Positions 34,491-47,184 of a stretch of DNA of 64,000 bases are shown here, piece by piece. The notes below the pieces were generated by a model. It was given only the letters and a program-made list of their open reading frames with translations. It searched no databases and was not told the DNA's origin. Source of the DNA: Piezodorus guildinii (lineage: Eukaryota; Arthropoda; Insecta; Hemiptera; Pentatomidae); assembly GCA_023052935.1 (NCBI GenBank), contig CM041292.1:89511169-89575168 (forward strand), given 5' to 3'. Made by a program: the position numbers and the translations under genes. Positions within the stretch are counted from its first letter, which is position 1, and each line of letters begins with the position of its first letter.

Positions 34491-36393
34491 GTAAGAATTC
34501 AAATGAGGAGGGAACACTTAAGAAAAATTATACACCATCAGAATAATAGCATTCCACTGAGTAATATTTCGTCTGAGAATGTTCCAACCCGATACAAGTG
34601 GAATCATTTTTCTTTCATAACTCATGTATTTCGTTCACTTATGTTCAGATTTTCTTCCTCTCTTCCTTTTTCATTACTCTCTTTTTCATGTTTCTCAACA
34701 CTCCACCATACACGTATTTCCATTATTGAAGGTTTTATTCACTTGACGATATGCTTCTTCAGAGGATTCCTTAAAATTATGGAGGTTATTAGAATCTAGT
34801 TATAAATAAAAAAAAATTGCATATGAATATGAAATTTCCCTATAATAGGTATCCAATAATAATTTCACTCAAGCTTTTATTTATAATAATGAGCCCGGAA
34901 ATAATTGGAATAAAACACAAGTAGGTCAGGAGGATAGCGTGTTTGTTCCTCATCGCAGCAACAACTTATGGAATAGTGTAAATATGGAAATAATCGTTTT
35001 AGCATAGGCTTTCTCTCCCATTCAGTAATTATTTAGCATACTAAATGTCATCTGTAAAAATTAGTTACGTCAGCATACAAAAATGGAATGGTAAAATCTA
35101 TGTTGGTACCATCTAATAAGTTTATACGAGACGTAATGCAATGTCGCAACATTCCATTTAGCTAACTGTTATTTAAGCATAAAAGTGATTAATCTCCTAT
35201 AAAGTAGTTTTTAATATCCTTTTTTTTATTTTTATCATAGGTATAATCTGTCTTGGCAATTTCATCAATGTGTGGTTCTTATATTATTATATCTTATCCT
35301 TTCTGGTTTTACATCACCTACTTCGATCATTCTCTTCCAACGAGAAAAAATAGTTCGAAATTGAGAGAGCTCAAGCTGGAGCACATCTAACGCTCTATTA
35401 TTTTTTCGGTAATCAACTTACAAACTTTTAATTTCAACTCGTTCCTAGGATTGTTGTTCAGCAATCTGTATCCAAATTGTATCGATGCAAGATCTCTTAG
35501 TAAGCATTCGTTGAGAACTTTCATAATTTATTTATTTATTTATGACGCCTCTACCCTTGTGGGTCATTGGCGTTCACACTTACATTTCATACTCTATTAT
35601 AATATAAACTTCTTTTTAAATACTTGAAGAGGATATTGACTTTGTTTTCATCATCTTGTAATAATTCTTTTAGAGTTTTTTCCATTAAACTTTCCAATTG
35701 TTTGATTTTTAGGAAACTAATTCCAACGTATAATATATCCTATGATAGAATAGAAACAATTTTCTGAGACAGAAGATATTGGAATAGCTAGGACTTGAAT
35801 GATTATACAGGAGAAGCAGTAGGCGGGAATTCCAGAGGGTGGTAGAGCGGACAAGAAAGGAATTATTAAAGTTTTATTTGTATGGCTAGGAATTCAAAGG
35901 TCATCAGAACGGCGTGTTTCAAGGGAGGGAACTGACGGCGAATATTGCTGAAGACTGTGGATGTAGGGAGGAAGTAGACAGCACACCGTACAAATGGGTC
36001 ACATGAGATAGAGAAATATTTTATTGTCAATTATAGTTACATAATAATTAAAGTTTCACTAGTTGTAATGCTGTTTCAAGCGGGATGGGATTTTTTTACA
36101 CTCTGCATGTAACCAATTATTACAATATCAAGTTATATTTTAACAAATTAAAAACACAATAGAGCGAACATAGAAAAAAACCCTCTAAAACGGTCACATG
36201 AGACCTCTTCGGAGTACCCAGGACAAATCTTAAAAATATGTTCATCATTCGATATAGCCTGTCCTCAAGCACAACAGTGAATTATAATAAAACAAATGAC
36301 ATACTTAAGAAGGAAGAACTCATACAAACGTTGGGGCAAAGAAATTATAAATCCAAGCACAATAAAAAAGTGATTTAACTAAATATGTATACA
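34491..36393. other. AT-rich interval, nothing recognised
   Basis: A 98-codon frame at 34503-34799 has no domain, signal peptide or splice context. A TTTA-run with GACGCCTCTACCCTTGTGGGTC at about 35530-35600 could be a SINE 3' remnant. Confidence 0.4.
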
Positions 36394-37021
36394 TTTTGAC
36401 ATAACTAAGAAGGAACCTCAATGCAAGCGTTTCCTATGTATTCTTCTCCCCGCTTCTCCCCGCCCAACTTCATGGTTAATTAAACTTAGGAAACGAACCA
36501 TAATTATTCAGAGAAATATTTTGTATACATAAATACTTATATTTATTCCTATGGCTTATTTGTATATAATATAAATTAACCAAAATAATTTTATTTTTTA
36601 AATTTCTGTGAATGATTATGGTTCGTTTCCTAGGTTTAATTAAACATAAAGTTGTTTTTGTTTTTTTCTGAAAGCGGGTAGAAGAATACATAGGCAATGA
36701 GGAGAGGGGGGGGACTTATAGCTTAGTGGCTATTATAACACGTTTCTATGCCAAAGGTCGCTGGTTCAAACCCGCAGGTGTTCCTCCCAATGGGAGTGAA
36801 ATATCCTCAGTTATGGCGTCCTTTGGAAGGAACATAAAAAGGTGGTCCCGAGCCTGTGCCAGGCACTCGTACAGATCTCTATCCTAATAATGGATAGGCG
36901 AAATTCAGGACTCCCGCTCTAGCATCGTCCGATTACCCATAGTAGCCTAAAAGTGACGATAAATAGATAAACAAACACTCAATGCATAGGAAACGCAATG
37001 AGGTTCATTCTTAGTTATGTC

Positions 37022-37024
<3 letters not shown>
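36394..37024. repeat. Foldback-type inverted repeat, right arm split by a SINE
   Basis: TTTGACATAACTAAGAAGGA, ACCTCAATGC (left outer end, 36394 on) is mirrored by ...GCAATGAGGTTCATTCTTAGTTATGTCAAA ending at 37024. The inner pair GGTTAATTAAACTTAGGAAACGAACCATAAT (about 36472-36502) is mirrored at about 36617-36648. The loop at about 36503-36616 is AT-rich. A SINE is inserted in the right arm. Confidence 0.75.
36712..36975 (+). mobile_element. SINE family A inside the foldback repeat
   Basis: Head GCTTAGTGGCTATTATAACACG, then CTGGTTCAAACCCGC (B-box-like), body CCTTTGGAAGGAACATAAAAAGG, end GATAAATAGATAAACAAACA. Flanks CATAGG-CAATGAGG (left) and CATAGGAAACGCAATGAGG (right) look like a target duplication with a 5-bp deletion in the left copy. 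Confidence 0.82.

Positions 37025-37098
<74 letters not shown>
37025..37098. repeat. (TA)n microsatellite
   Basis: Long TA alternation starting directly at the end of the foldback repeat. Confidence 0.97.
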
Positions 37099-37102
<4 letters not shown>

Positions 37103-38085
37103 AAATTATTATTTTTTTAAATTTCTTCTGAATAACGGCAAGCATAAAAAGGACAGCAGCCTTATAGCATTGCGTCCCTTGTCAAGCTTTACGGCACCTC
37201 GGTTGCATTGACCTTAGTCCTCTAAACACTATGTTGGATTGGAATAATATTATATAACCAGGGAATGAATATTTAGACCCAGAGCGGTACAGGAAGGGAT
37301 GAGGATTATCTACAACAATTTAGCATTTTATTAATTTTTTAGTTCAATACTTAAATTAAATATAATTTGAAGTATTAAATTTCAGCAATATGCAAAGGTT
37401 TACATCCAAAAAAATTAAACAACATTTCAAATAATTGCGTGATCGCTTATTTGTTTCGAATAGGAACCAATATAAATTTGTCTTGAAAGTGTTGATATAA
37501 AAGTAATAAAATGTCTTAGACAGTGTTTTTTTTTCACATTATCTTCATGAATAGTGGATATTTGGGGAATCAAACGGCCAATTAGCTGCAATTTTGAAAC
37601 AAGTTCCAAAAGTCATTCAGTGATGACCTGTAATTTTAATGGCACAAGTAGAACTATTTCCTTTGATGATTTTCTTGGAAATCTTTATTCTACACTTATT
37701 GCTATATATTAAGTTTCGTTTGAAGTGAGTGAATACTTCGGGGGCAAGAGGTATCATTGGGAATTAAAAAATATTTTTAGGAAAAATTATGATAATGGGC
37801 TAATTATTATACTTCCTTCCGTTTGGATAGTTGAGAAAATAATTATGTTTAAAATACCTTTAATGAGCTTGAAATATCTTTAAATAGCAAATATCCTTAA
37901 AATTGAAATTAATGAAGATAATTATTGTTTCAGTACGATATTGACTCACTAAATAATATTGATACCTACTTATGCAATCAAAATCAATATTTTTGAGCTA
38001 AATAATAATTGTTTTCCAAAATCAAAAAGGTAAGGTACAGGCTAGAAAGTGCGGCGTGGAGGGGGTGATTCTGGTTTGCAGTCTT
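37099..38085. other. AT-rich upstream region of the VPVP gene
   Basis: No repeat or coding feature was recognised. GGAGGGGGTG lies at about 38058, between AT-rich DNA and the TATA box. Confidence 0.45.
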
Positions 38086-38092
38086 TATATAA
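38086..38092 (+). promoter_or_regulatory. TATA box of the VPVP-repeat gene
   Basis: TATATAA lies 58 bp upstream of the ATG at 38144, so transcription would start near 38117, leaving a 5' UTR of about 27 nt. Confidence 0.75.
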
Positions 38093-38143
38093 GCAGCGGC
38101 AAACCCTTGTTTTCATTCACCAGGTCTCACACCAAGTGGCAAC

Positions 38144-39325
38144 ATGAACACCCTACAGGTAAGGTTTAACATTTAAATTGTATAACATTAGACAACTTTA
38201 TATAGCTATTATACGTGTTTAATAACAAATCAAACTACTATTAAGGTGACAAATCATCTGCAAAGTATCCATTATTACTGAACTGATTTAACTATGCATT
38301 AAATTAATATCAAATTGGTTCTAAAGTGTTTTATTAACTTACTTCCTTTCATTAAAGGTATCTCTAAAGGAAAAAAAATATGGAAAAACTATACCATTTT
38401 ATTTCCTTTTTGAACACTTTTTTTTTCTTGCACGTTACCCATTAGGTCTGATTATCCACCCATATCTTAATAGTTTTGACCAATCGGTTGAATCACTCAT
38501 ATGTTATAATCGAAATTATGCGATCTATCGGCTATTTTTTATTCAACTTCAGATCATTCTTGAAAATGTTATTACTTTCGAAAAGCAGAGAAAATAAATT
38601 TCATGTCCATTAATTGATTGATAATAGAAACTTTGGTAAAATTTTGGTACTTTTATAAGTGTTAGACAAGTGTGAAAAAGAGTAAAATCTGCTTGTTTTA
38701 CTGGTAGAGTTTCAACTTAATCATTGGCACTAATTTAACAAACAATATAGGGCCGACGCATGTTTCATCAATGGTTTACATCAACCTCATCTTCATGACT
38801 TATGCTCTTGAAATAACCGCTTCATTCTGGATTAGATTCCAGTACAGAAGAATATCTTGAAGAAATAATTTCAAATTGTTAAGCGAGTTGAATTGATATA
38901 ATTGTTCTTTATTCTGAAAGGTTGGTTGAGAAAAGTTTGATTTTAATTGTTAAACAAGTTATTTACTGAATCGGTTTTGTTTACATACATATAATAATAA
39001 GATTAAGTTAAATAATTATATACCTGAGTTATTCTCTTATTTTATAATGGCGCGAGAGATGCTTAAATCTATCCTTGGCCTACTCGAACATTTTGGCACA
39101 CCCAATCCGCTCCACAGCATTTGCTATGCTCATCCTTGCTTGCCTCAAGTCTAAGAGGAGGCTATCCAAAGTGATCTTGGTCTATCCGTCTTTTCCGATC
39201 TGGCGTGGTCTCCTTGCTTTTGTGAGACCCCTGCAATCTTCTATCCTGAGCACATAACTATAAATTTTAGTCCCTGCACCCAGGCGAAGTTAGAGATACT
39301 CTAATATCGTTAATCGAGACATGTT

Positions 39326-39356
<31 letters not shown>

Positions 39357-42300
39357 AAAAAAAAACCTGTACCTCTACAACCCATCAAGGGTCGTGGGCT
39401 CAGTAGATATAGAGATTCGTACAATTTCTAGGCAATGGCCGTGCAATGAGGTGACTAGGCCGAAATCAAACTCAGCCGCTAGGCGCTAGAGGATCTCCAT
39501 ACCCCAGGGCCGCCTCCCAGCCGAAATAACAGAATAAATAATATTCTGCCAAAGCTGGGATTCGAACTTCAGGACCCGGAGAACAGTAGACTAGTGCTCT
39601 ATCTACTAGACCACACCGCTCCCCACCGTTTAACGATGACCATTAAACGCTCCCCGAACGTTTAAGATGAATAAATTAATTTAAACTTAAGAACGTACAA
39701 GGATAAATATATGTTGAACCCTCGTGAAAGTCATCACAGATATTTAACCCTTTTAAAATATCATCTCATGTATTAAAACCCTAATTTTTTCCACCCCCTA
39801 CTTCGCCTTTGAAGGCTATACGGTGAATTCTCGGGTCAAGGGGTGAGAGCGAGAGATAATACCAAGTTAAAAGCCCCTAGGCACCGAGACGTGAAATAGT
39901 AATTATTTTATTCCAATTTTCTGGCCTTCTGGTAGCTGGGAAACACGCGTTAACCCACTCGACCAACTCGCACCCTAATGATAAATCATTACAGTATTTA
40001 ACCCTAGACGTAACATAAGTTTTCAAGTGAACACAAGTAAGCTGTTTCTGACCGCTGAAAATATAAAATTCAAATATTTAGCAATTTGGTATATAAATAT
40101 TTTGTTTTACAACTACCTATTTGTAAAAATGGTATATAAAATGAACGGCTCGTTTAAAAATTGCATGGAGATTCAATATTTCGATTTAATTGATTTTCAT
40201 TTGTCTTCTAATTCTCGTTTCTCCCGAAATAAGGAAATCGAATGATTGAGAAAATTTCACAAATAGCTTTTAACTAACATCATTGAATAGTTTCCGATTT
40301 CTTTAAGCAAATACGCCGAATCGTTGTAAGCTAAAAAGCCCTTTTACTTATTTGGACCTTCAGAGCTTATGCTAGGTTTGCTAGTTAATGGAGGGATGCC
40401 TATCATTTTTATGTAATGGATTGTACTTACAATTAACTTTAACTCCTGAGATAGTAATTCATGAAACAAATAGGAACGTATACATATATCGTAAACATTA
40501 TATAAAATTCATCAATGAAAACTTTTGACAGGCAACATTGGACAAATCTTGGAAAAAGTTGCATTTTATTCTTTTTGAAGTGTTGGCACAGCTCAAAAGT
40601 TTTACAATAAAAATACACTTACTATTATGTTAAGCCCTTTCAGCCTGAGGGAATCAGATTCTTTCTCCACCGATGCCTGAAATTGTAATGGTCATTCTAG
40701 ATGTCTCAGCCAAGGAAGCCCCTGTGGGTTTCTGGAGTGTTTAGGGTTTGATCTTTTTTTTTTTTTCGATTGAAATTTTATCTATGCGAAATATTTTTTG
40801 GACTGTAACATAGAACGAGTCTGTTGCTATGAAACGTTATTTTTTGATCTTTTGAAATTCCAAAAATCGTGGAACCGTTTAGTTATATTGAAAACTTAAA
40901 AGAGATAACACACGGAACATTTAGTTAAATGAAAAATGGGTTGAGAATGTGTTTTTGTATATCATGTATTACTCGTTAACATGCAGAAGACTGTAATTGC
41001 AGTGTATGTTTATTTATTTATATTGTAAGCCTTAATTGAAAACGTAAAAAAAAAAAAAACATAAGGGAAAATAAGTAAAATGTTAATTAATAAGAAAATA
41101 AAAGAAAAAAGGTATGCTTATTCATTTTTAATGTTTGCCCAAATTGAAAATCTGTAAGAAATAAAACATGAAGAAATGAGTGAGTATATTGAAAATTTGG
41201 ATTAATGTTTAGAACTAGCTAGTAAAATAATAATTTAATTTTTTTTTTACCTCATTTGAAAACGTTTCTACGAAAAATTATTTTTGGACTGTATCGTTCT
41301 TCTTTTGTTCCAAGATATTAACTGTTGCTATAAATCATCATTTTTTTTATCTTTAAAAATTACAAAAATCATGAAACCGTTTAGTTATTATATTGAAAAC
41401 TTTTAAAAGATAACACACGGAAAAATTATTTGAATGAAAAATGGGTTGAAAATATATTATAGTATATTGAGTTTAAACGGGATCACGTATTACTCGTTAA
41501 CTTGTAAAAGACTGCAATTGAAAGGTATGTTTATTTATATTGTTTGCCTTAATTGAAAACTTAAAAGAAAAAAAACACGACTTCCTCTTACCTCCGTTTG
41601 AAAAATCGATTAAAGAATTTTCTAAAACAGTTCGAGATAATAATGAGTGAAACCATTAAAGAATTGATTAAATTGAATTTCTAAAGAAACATGTGTTTTA
41701 TTAAAAAATCTACTATATTATTATCTAAAATTATCTGTTAGTTTTATTGGCTTTTCATCACTATTCAATAACATTTACAAGCTTGTGTATAAGATGATAT
41801 TTTTATAAAATCCTTTGCTTTCCAACGTATATTAATTACTGTTCTTATGTTCAAAAACAAAAAAATTGCATTAAAAAAATATTTTTTTTTAGTTTTATCC
41901 TTTAGTTGGATATTGAATTCGTTCAACTTATATATTTAACTGTTTTTTATCAGTGATAACAAGATCAAACGGTTATTTTTATAGAATCTACAAAATTAAA
42001 GGTACTATAGAGGAAGAAATTTTAAAATATCGGCATTTAAGCCCTGTCAGACTATTTCGATCAGAATGAAACCTACATGGTATTAAAGTACATTAAATTT
42101 TACTTCCATATAGTTTAATCAAAATCGTTGGAGCCGTTTTTGAGAAAATCATAAAAAGGTGCAAAATGCATGGTATAAAGTAGCACTTCTGGTCAGTTGA
42201 TACTCAGATGGTAAACCTGCTTTACTTAACCTACATTTGGTTTAATTTTTAAATAAATAGGTTCGTTTGAGCCCTTCATTAGTATTTTATTAATTTTTAA

Positions 42301-44811
42301 GATTTTAGAAGCTATTTTCAGGAAATAATCTTAATACTGATTTTATTGTATTTTTTTAAAAGTATTTTTGTTCTTCTTAGAGGTGATATCTCTTTTAATT
42401 TTTTTAAGGATTTCACATCACAGGCATAAGATTTGTTTTTCATTAGATAAGAAAATACTATTGTTTATTTTTTAGCAATTAATAATATTAATATTTGATA
42501 ACTTATAAGTACTATTTTTATTATAAATAACAAGATACATATTTTTTTTATTTTTTTCAAGGCTCTCATTGTCTTAATGGTCATTAAGGCCTGTGTAGCT
42601 ATTGTTAAAAGAAGCCCAGGATATGTGGGAGGAGGGTAAGTAAAAGCCAAACTTAATTTTTACCTAATTAATTTTCATTCTTATAAACTAAAATTAGAAG
42701 GAAAAAAGGTTTTTACATAAATTACTGAAATCAATGGGTTTCTTTTCATGACCTTTTTTTTCCTTTCACCAATCTTCTTTTTATTTATGATTATAAACTT
42801 TATAAGAACTAAAATTCGTTGATAATACTGTATGATTATTACTCCATGTCTTTAAATTGTTAATTTATTTATTGCATTTCCTGTTTTAAATTCAACGAAC
42901 TTACAATAGCTTAGCTAAAACTTTTAAAACCTTTACAATAAGTCATTATGAATATGAATGAATATACATTGCTTTAATTATATGCAGAATGTTAAGATTT
43001 ACAGAAACATTCAAAGTGATAATCATGATTGTTATAATTACTAATGTTTTCCTTATAGGAGATTCTATATACATTTTTTCATAATCAAATCTTCTTATTT
43101 ATACCCTCTGTTTCAGGAACATCTTGAACTTAACTTAGAAGTGGTCCATACTACCGACATATTACCAGTAACTTACTATAACTATAAAATACTGCCCCAT
43201 ACTTAACAGTTATACTCAAGACATCTACAACAATTTACCTTAGATAATATTAACGTAATACTTAGATAACAGAATATAAATTAATTTGGAAAATAAGAAA
43301 CAGTAAATAAAATTGTAAAAGTTAGAATTTAAACTGTAGCTTTTATGAATCAAAATTATCTTAATTTAGTTTCTTTTAATTTCAATCTAACTGCCACTTT
43401 TTTTTTTTTTTTTAATCTTTAGTTCACCTCAATTGTTCTTTTGTTCATATGAGTATCTTTCCAAAACTATAAAAATTTGATGGTCATTCATTCATATCAA
43501 TAAATCAATCAATAAATTTAATAATTTCTTTGAGATTTTTTAAAAAGAAGTTTAGTTCATAGAAACGTTTGGTCTGGTTCTTCTATCATCTTTTCTATTA
43601 ATTAAAATATCTTCTCTAAACTATTACAATCTATCCAGCTGTAAAAACAACAATGTATTAATTTATATTTATATATAAATATATTTGTTTATAATTTTTA
43701 GAGTGCCAGTTCAGACAGTGGAATATAATAGCCATGTTCCTATTCCAACACCAATACATGTGGCACATCCAGTTGGAGTACCTTATCCTGTACCAGTTCC
43801 AGATCCTGTGCCAGTCCATGTACCAGTAGAGGTGCCAATCATTAAAACTGTCCAAGTAAGCTTTTATTTTATTTAGTTATATTTGTATAATTTTATCCTA
43901 TTTACTTCTACTAAATATAATTTAGATTAGAATTAAAAATCTTCTAAGCTTAAAGTTCATCATAAAAAATGCTTAAAAGATTAGGTCACTTAAGAAAATG
44001 TTTGGAATAACAGTTTAAGAAATCACAGATTTATTTTATTTCATATATGACATTAAATCTTCAAACAAAAAGTGACAAAAAAATGTTTTTTTTAACCCAC
44101 TATAATAGGAGTCACCTTTGGTGTAGTGGCTAGCGTAACAGCATTTTATGCCTAAGGTCATGGGTTAAAACCTAGCAGGTGGCCACAACATCTTTTAATG
44201 GAATAAAAAAATCCTTAGTTATTCTGTCCTTCGGAGGAGACCTAAAAAGGTGGTTCTGAATCTGTGAAATGTCAGATACTCTTTAAAGATCCCGATACAA
44301 ATTAAAGCTGGATAGGCAAAATTTAGGACTTCCACTGTAGCACCGTCCGATTAGCCACAGCAGCATAAAGTGATGTTATATGAATATGGAAACAAACCCA
44401 CTATAATACAATACACATTAAAAATAGTTAAGAAAATTAAACATTTATTTAATTATACTTAAAATAATAATATTTTTTAAAAAGTAATCATAAAAAATTA
44501 GATTTTATACCCTGAAAAATGATTAGATAAGAATTTATGATAGATTTTGTAATTAAGATTAGTTTTGCAACCTTGCCAGATAAGAGGCTTAATTGACTAT
44601 CTCACCATATTATTTTTATTAAGAATATTTTTTTTGTTTTATTCAGGTCCCAATTGAGAAACCAGTTCCTTATGAAATTGTGAAACCATACACTGTTGAA
44701 GTAATCCAAAAAGTTCCGGTTCCTATTCCCAAGCCTTATCCAGTCCCTGTGAGGATTGTTAAAGTAAAGCATCACTTCAAAGAAATCATCTCACCACACC
44801 ATTCATGGTGA
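38144..44811 (+). CDS. Secreted VPVP-repeat cuticular/matrix protein, 135 aa, four coding exons
   Basis: Exons: 38144-38158, 42562-42635, 43702-43855 and 44647-44811. All have GT donors (GTAAGG, GTAAGT, GTAAGC) and AG acceptors, and the phases join without a break. Residues 1-18 (MNTLQALIVLMVIKACVA) form a signal peptide split after codon 5, the usual first-intron position in insect cuticle genes. The mature chain is dominated by Val-Pro dipeptides (PVPIPTPIHVAHPVGV, PYPVPVPDPVPVHVPVEVP, KVPVPIPKPYPVPV) and ends HFKEIISPHHSW. This is a low-complexity, extended structural protein, reminiscent of the VPVP-rich insect matrix proteins (Vajk-like). I see no chitin-binding R&R motif. The start is favoured by CAAC before ATG and the TATA box. 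Intron 1 is 4.4 kb and loaded with repeats. Expression in epidermis is inferred from type, not shown. Confidence 0.88.
39327..39365. repeat. Poly(A) tract in intron 1
   Basis: Two long A runs separated by one G. It adjoins the 3' side of the minus-strand SINE, though its strand sense is opposite to a simple SINE tail. Confidence 0.9.
39366..39630 (-). mobile_element. tRNA-derived SINE (family D) in intron 1
   Basis: Minus-strand head GGGGAGCGGTGTGGTCTAGT, AGATAGAGCACTAG (A box), then CCTGAAGTTCGAATCCCAGC (B box) and a conserved body. The head resembles a Met- or Val-type tRNA. Confidence 0.82.
39780..39975 (-). mobile_element. SINE family C copy in intron 1
   Basis: Minus strand GGTGCGAGTTGGTCGAGTGG, GTTAACGCGTGTTTCCCAGC, with body GGTGCCTAGGGGCTTTTAACTTGG and TATAGCCTTCAAAGGCGAAG, colinear with 10392-10560. 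Confidence 0.75.
40770..41570. repeat. Diverged tandem duplication, ~495-bp period, in intron 1
   Basis: About 40770-41055 and 41262-41570 share TTTTTGGACTGTA, CCGTTTAGTTAT, TTGAAAACTT, AAAGATAACACACGGAA, GAAAAATGGGTTGA and TATTACTCGTTAAC in the same order. Confidence 0.8.
41571..42215 (+). mobile_element. ~0.9-kb interspersed family, 3'-truncated copy in intron 1
   Basis: Begins AACACGACTTCCTCTTACCTCCG and carries the shared CATGTGTTTTATTAAAAAATC, AAGCCCTGTCAGACTATTTC and GTGCAAAATGCATGGTATAAAG blocks, stopping at about 42215. Confidence 0.75.
44108..44394 (+). mobile_element. SINE family A, full length, in the last coding intron of the VPVP gene
   Basis: Starts GAGTCACCTTTGGTGTAGTGGCTAGCG, has GTCATGGGTTAAAACC at the B-box position, and ends ATATGGAAACA. 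The flanking 14-bp direct repeat is AACCCACTATAATA (44094-44107 and 44395-44408). Confidence 0.9.
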
Positions 44812-45367
44812 ATTGGTAAGTAAGAACTTGTAACGATTTATCTTCAAAACTATAGACAACAATCTATGATCTTTAAATGTTTAATTAATAATCTTTCCCA
44901 TGCCAATTTTTTATCAATTGATATTTCTTTTATAATGATTCAGCTCATTTTTTCCACAAAGTATAAAGAAGGCAAAACAAATTCATGTTATTGTTATTGT
45001 TAATTTATGAATTTCTTACTCAGTCATTATAACATATCCTTCACTATCATAAAGAATAATCATCTTGAACCTATCATCAATAATTAAACTATGGATCAAC
45101 GTTAAAGTTATTAGCTCTAAAATTTCGATCAATCTTGTGATTCTAATACATCTTTCCATCCATATTATTACTTCAAAGACTAATCTTAATCAGTTATTTT
45201 TATTTTGTATTTAGTATTATTTTTATTTTATTATTTTTTTTTTCTGTAAACCTCTTCATTTTCTCCATTTCTTGAAGAATAATGAACGATTGCAGCATTC
45301 AAAAACTTCTTGAAAGCAATTACAATTTCATGTAATCATTGATATATTTACAACTGTAAATAATATG

Positions 45368-45373
45368 AATAAA
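45368..45373 (+). terminator. Polyadenylation signal, likely of the VPVP gene
   Basis: AATAAA about 560 bp after the stop. A good donor (GGTAAGTAAG) begins 4 bp after the stop and an acceptor (TTTCTTGAAG) lies at about 45281, so a 3' UTR intron may bring the signal closer in the mature mRNA. Confidence 0.5.
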
Positions 45374-45679
45374 AATTTATTCATATTAAGTAAAAAATAC
45401 TTTATGTTTCAGAAAAGGGAATCTGACTCTCAACCTTGGATTTCTATAATTTTTTTATCGCAGAGTCTGTGATTCACACTCATAGATATTGTGTTTATCC
45501 TAGTCTTTATATCAAATGCCAGTTCTCGATGTTTAAAAAACGCATTATAAAATAATTAATTATAACCATCATGTTTTATAATATTTTTAACCAATGTAAG
45601 ACAGTCATGCTAAATCTGTACATCAGTGGTAAATTGTTCTAAATAGCATTGTCAATGCTTTATACAAAAGACAAAACTT

Positions 45680-45680
<1 letters not shown>

Positions 45681-45737
<57 letters not shown>
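45681..45737. repeat. (TC)n-(TA)n compound microsatellite
   Basis: CT alternation to about 45702, then TA alternation to about 45737. Confidence 0.97.
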
Positions 45738-45739
<2 letters not shown>

Positions 45740-46489
45740 GTTATCTTTTTGGTTTATTAATATACTTTTACTCAAATCAATATAGCCAAAATAATGCAAA
45801 TATGACAGAAGTCAGCCTTACCTTAGGACAGTGTACCTCTGATTTTTTGCCTTTCAACACACGTTCTACTTTGCATTATGTGCTTCTGATGCGCATATAT
45901 GAACACAGATGTATGTCATATTCATTAAATTCAAGAAGTTTATCATCGTTGAAATTGTTCCAAATATGTATTGTATTTATATGTTGGTTTGCCCGACTTT
46001 CTTCTGATAATTGAATTTATTTTCTGGAATATAGTTTTGTAGATTGGAAAATGATCATAAATGGTATAATATATTTCAATATATCTCTTTATTGATACTA
46101 ATATAGATTTACCAAATGTACTACTAAGATTTAAAATGGTATATAATTTGTAATTATTTTGATATGTGATTAATGTTAGTTATAAGTATTTACAGTATTT
46201 GTTAGTCATATTGCCTATAAAATATTAAGTACCTTATAGAATGATGTAAATAAAATATTTTTTTACTGAAAATAAAATTTTCTAGAAAACTTAGAAAGTA
46301 ATTGAGCTCAACCAATTATATTAATTGATTTTGACCCTAATAAAAGTTTCCAAGTATCTACCTAATCATTAGCAAAATAGATCAAAAAGTAATAATATCA
46401 CATTTATCTGATTATTTGGTGACTAGAAAAAAAATATATACAAAGACAATACTTTCTCCCATTAAAATAATTAAATTATTATGGCTATA
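45738..46489. other. AT-rich sequence, nothing recognised
   Basis: A 70-codon frame at 45802-46014 has no support. Confidence 0.45.
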
Positions 46490-46940
46490 TGGCTAGCTCT
46501 ATCAAGTCAAAGGTTGTAATTTTGAATCCCAGTCAGACCTGGACTTTGTCATGAATATAATTGTGAAGGGATTCGCTCACAGCCACCCCCAGGTATGTGA
46601 GGCCCCTCAGCTACTGGTGGCAATTCACAGAGATAGGTGTAAGGAGTAATGATCCTATCCATAGGGGTGAGTGGGCTAATAATGGTGTCAGCAATATGAT
46701 AATCAAGTTTGAGACAATAAAATAATTACAAGTGCACGCCTTGGTTCTGGGAAGCATTTAACTCTGACATAAAACCTCCCTCCTCACTCACTGGTCTAAG
46801 AAAACTCATGTGTAGCCTACAAAGGCAAGATAGGGGTCCTACCCTAAAAAAATCCTGCCCTGTTAAAGTATCATTAAGAATCTGGATGTGGTCTATGGAT
46901 CCTACGTTATGTGGCCAATGGACCCACTCAGCCTGTCATG
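46490..46940 (+). mobile_element. Composite SINE-like sequence
   Basis: A degenerate head TATGGCTAGCTCTATCAAGTCAAAGG precedes TTTTGAATCCCAG (B box) and GGGATTCGCTCACAGCCACCCCCAG...GTGAGGCCCCTCAGC. From about 46735 it continues with family C body sequence (TTAACTCTGACATAAAACCTCCC, AGAAAACTCATGTGTAGCC, AAAGGCAAGATAGG). Two SINE types appear joined. Confidence 0.55.
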
Positions 46941-47184
46941 CTAAAGGAGACTAAACCCTTAAATATTATTAATGATATAAATGTTGATGATTGAAACATT
47001 ATTTATAACTATAGGGTTTGGAAGAGAAGGAAATTTAGTTAAAGACATAACATCAGAGAAAATTTCAAATGGGCCAACCTGTTTGAAATTTTTCAGAAGA
47101 TGTCACTCAAAATTTTTGATTTCATTTCCTATAAATTGGTGAATCTAAACCATATTTAAAACATTTCAGAGGCACATAGTTTTT

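Noticed and set aside
39060..39290. GC-richer antisense frame (RQARMSIANAVERIG) in intron 1 of the VPVP gene
   Set aside because: It looks like a transposon or gene fragment, but I could not recognise a family or find flanking continuation.
40815..40835. GAAACGTT in AT-rich DNA as a possible third palindrome core
   Set aside because: No CTGATGA, no hairpin and no inverted arm nearby.
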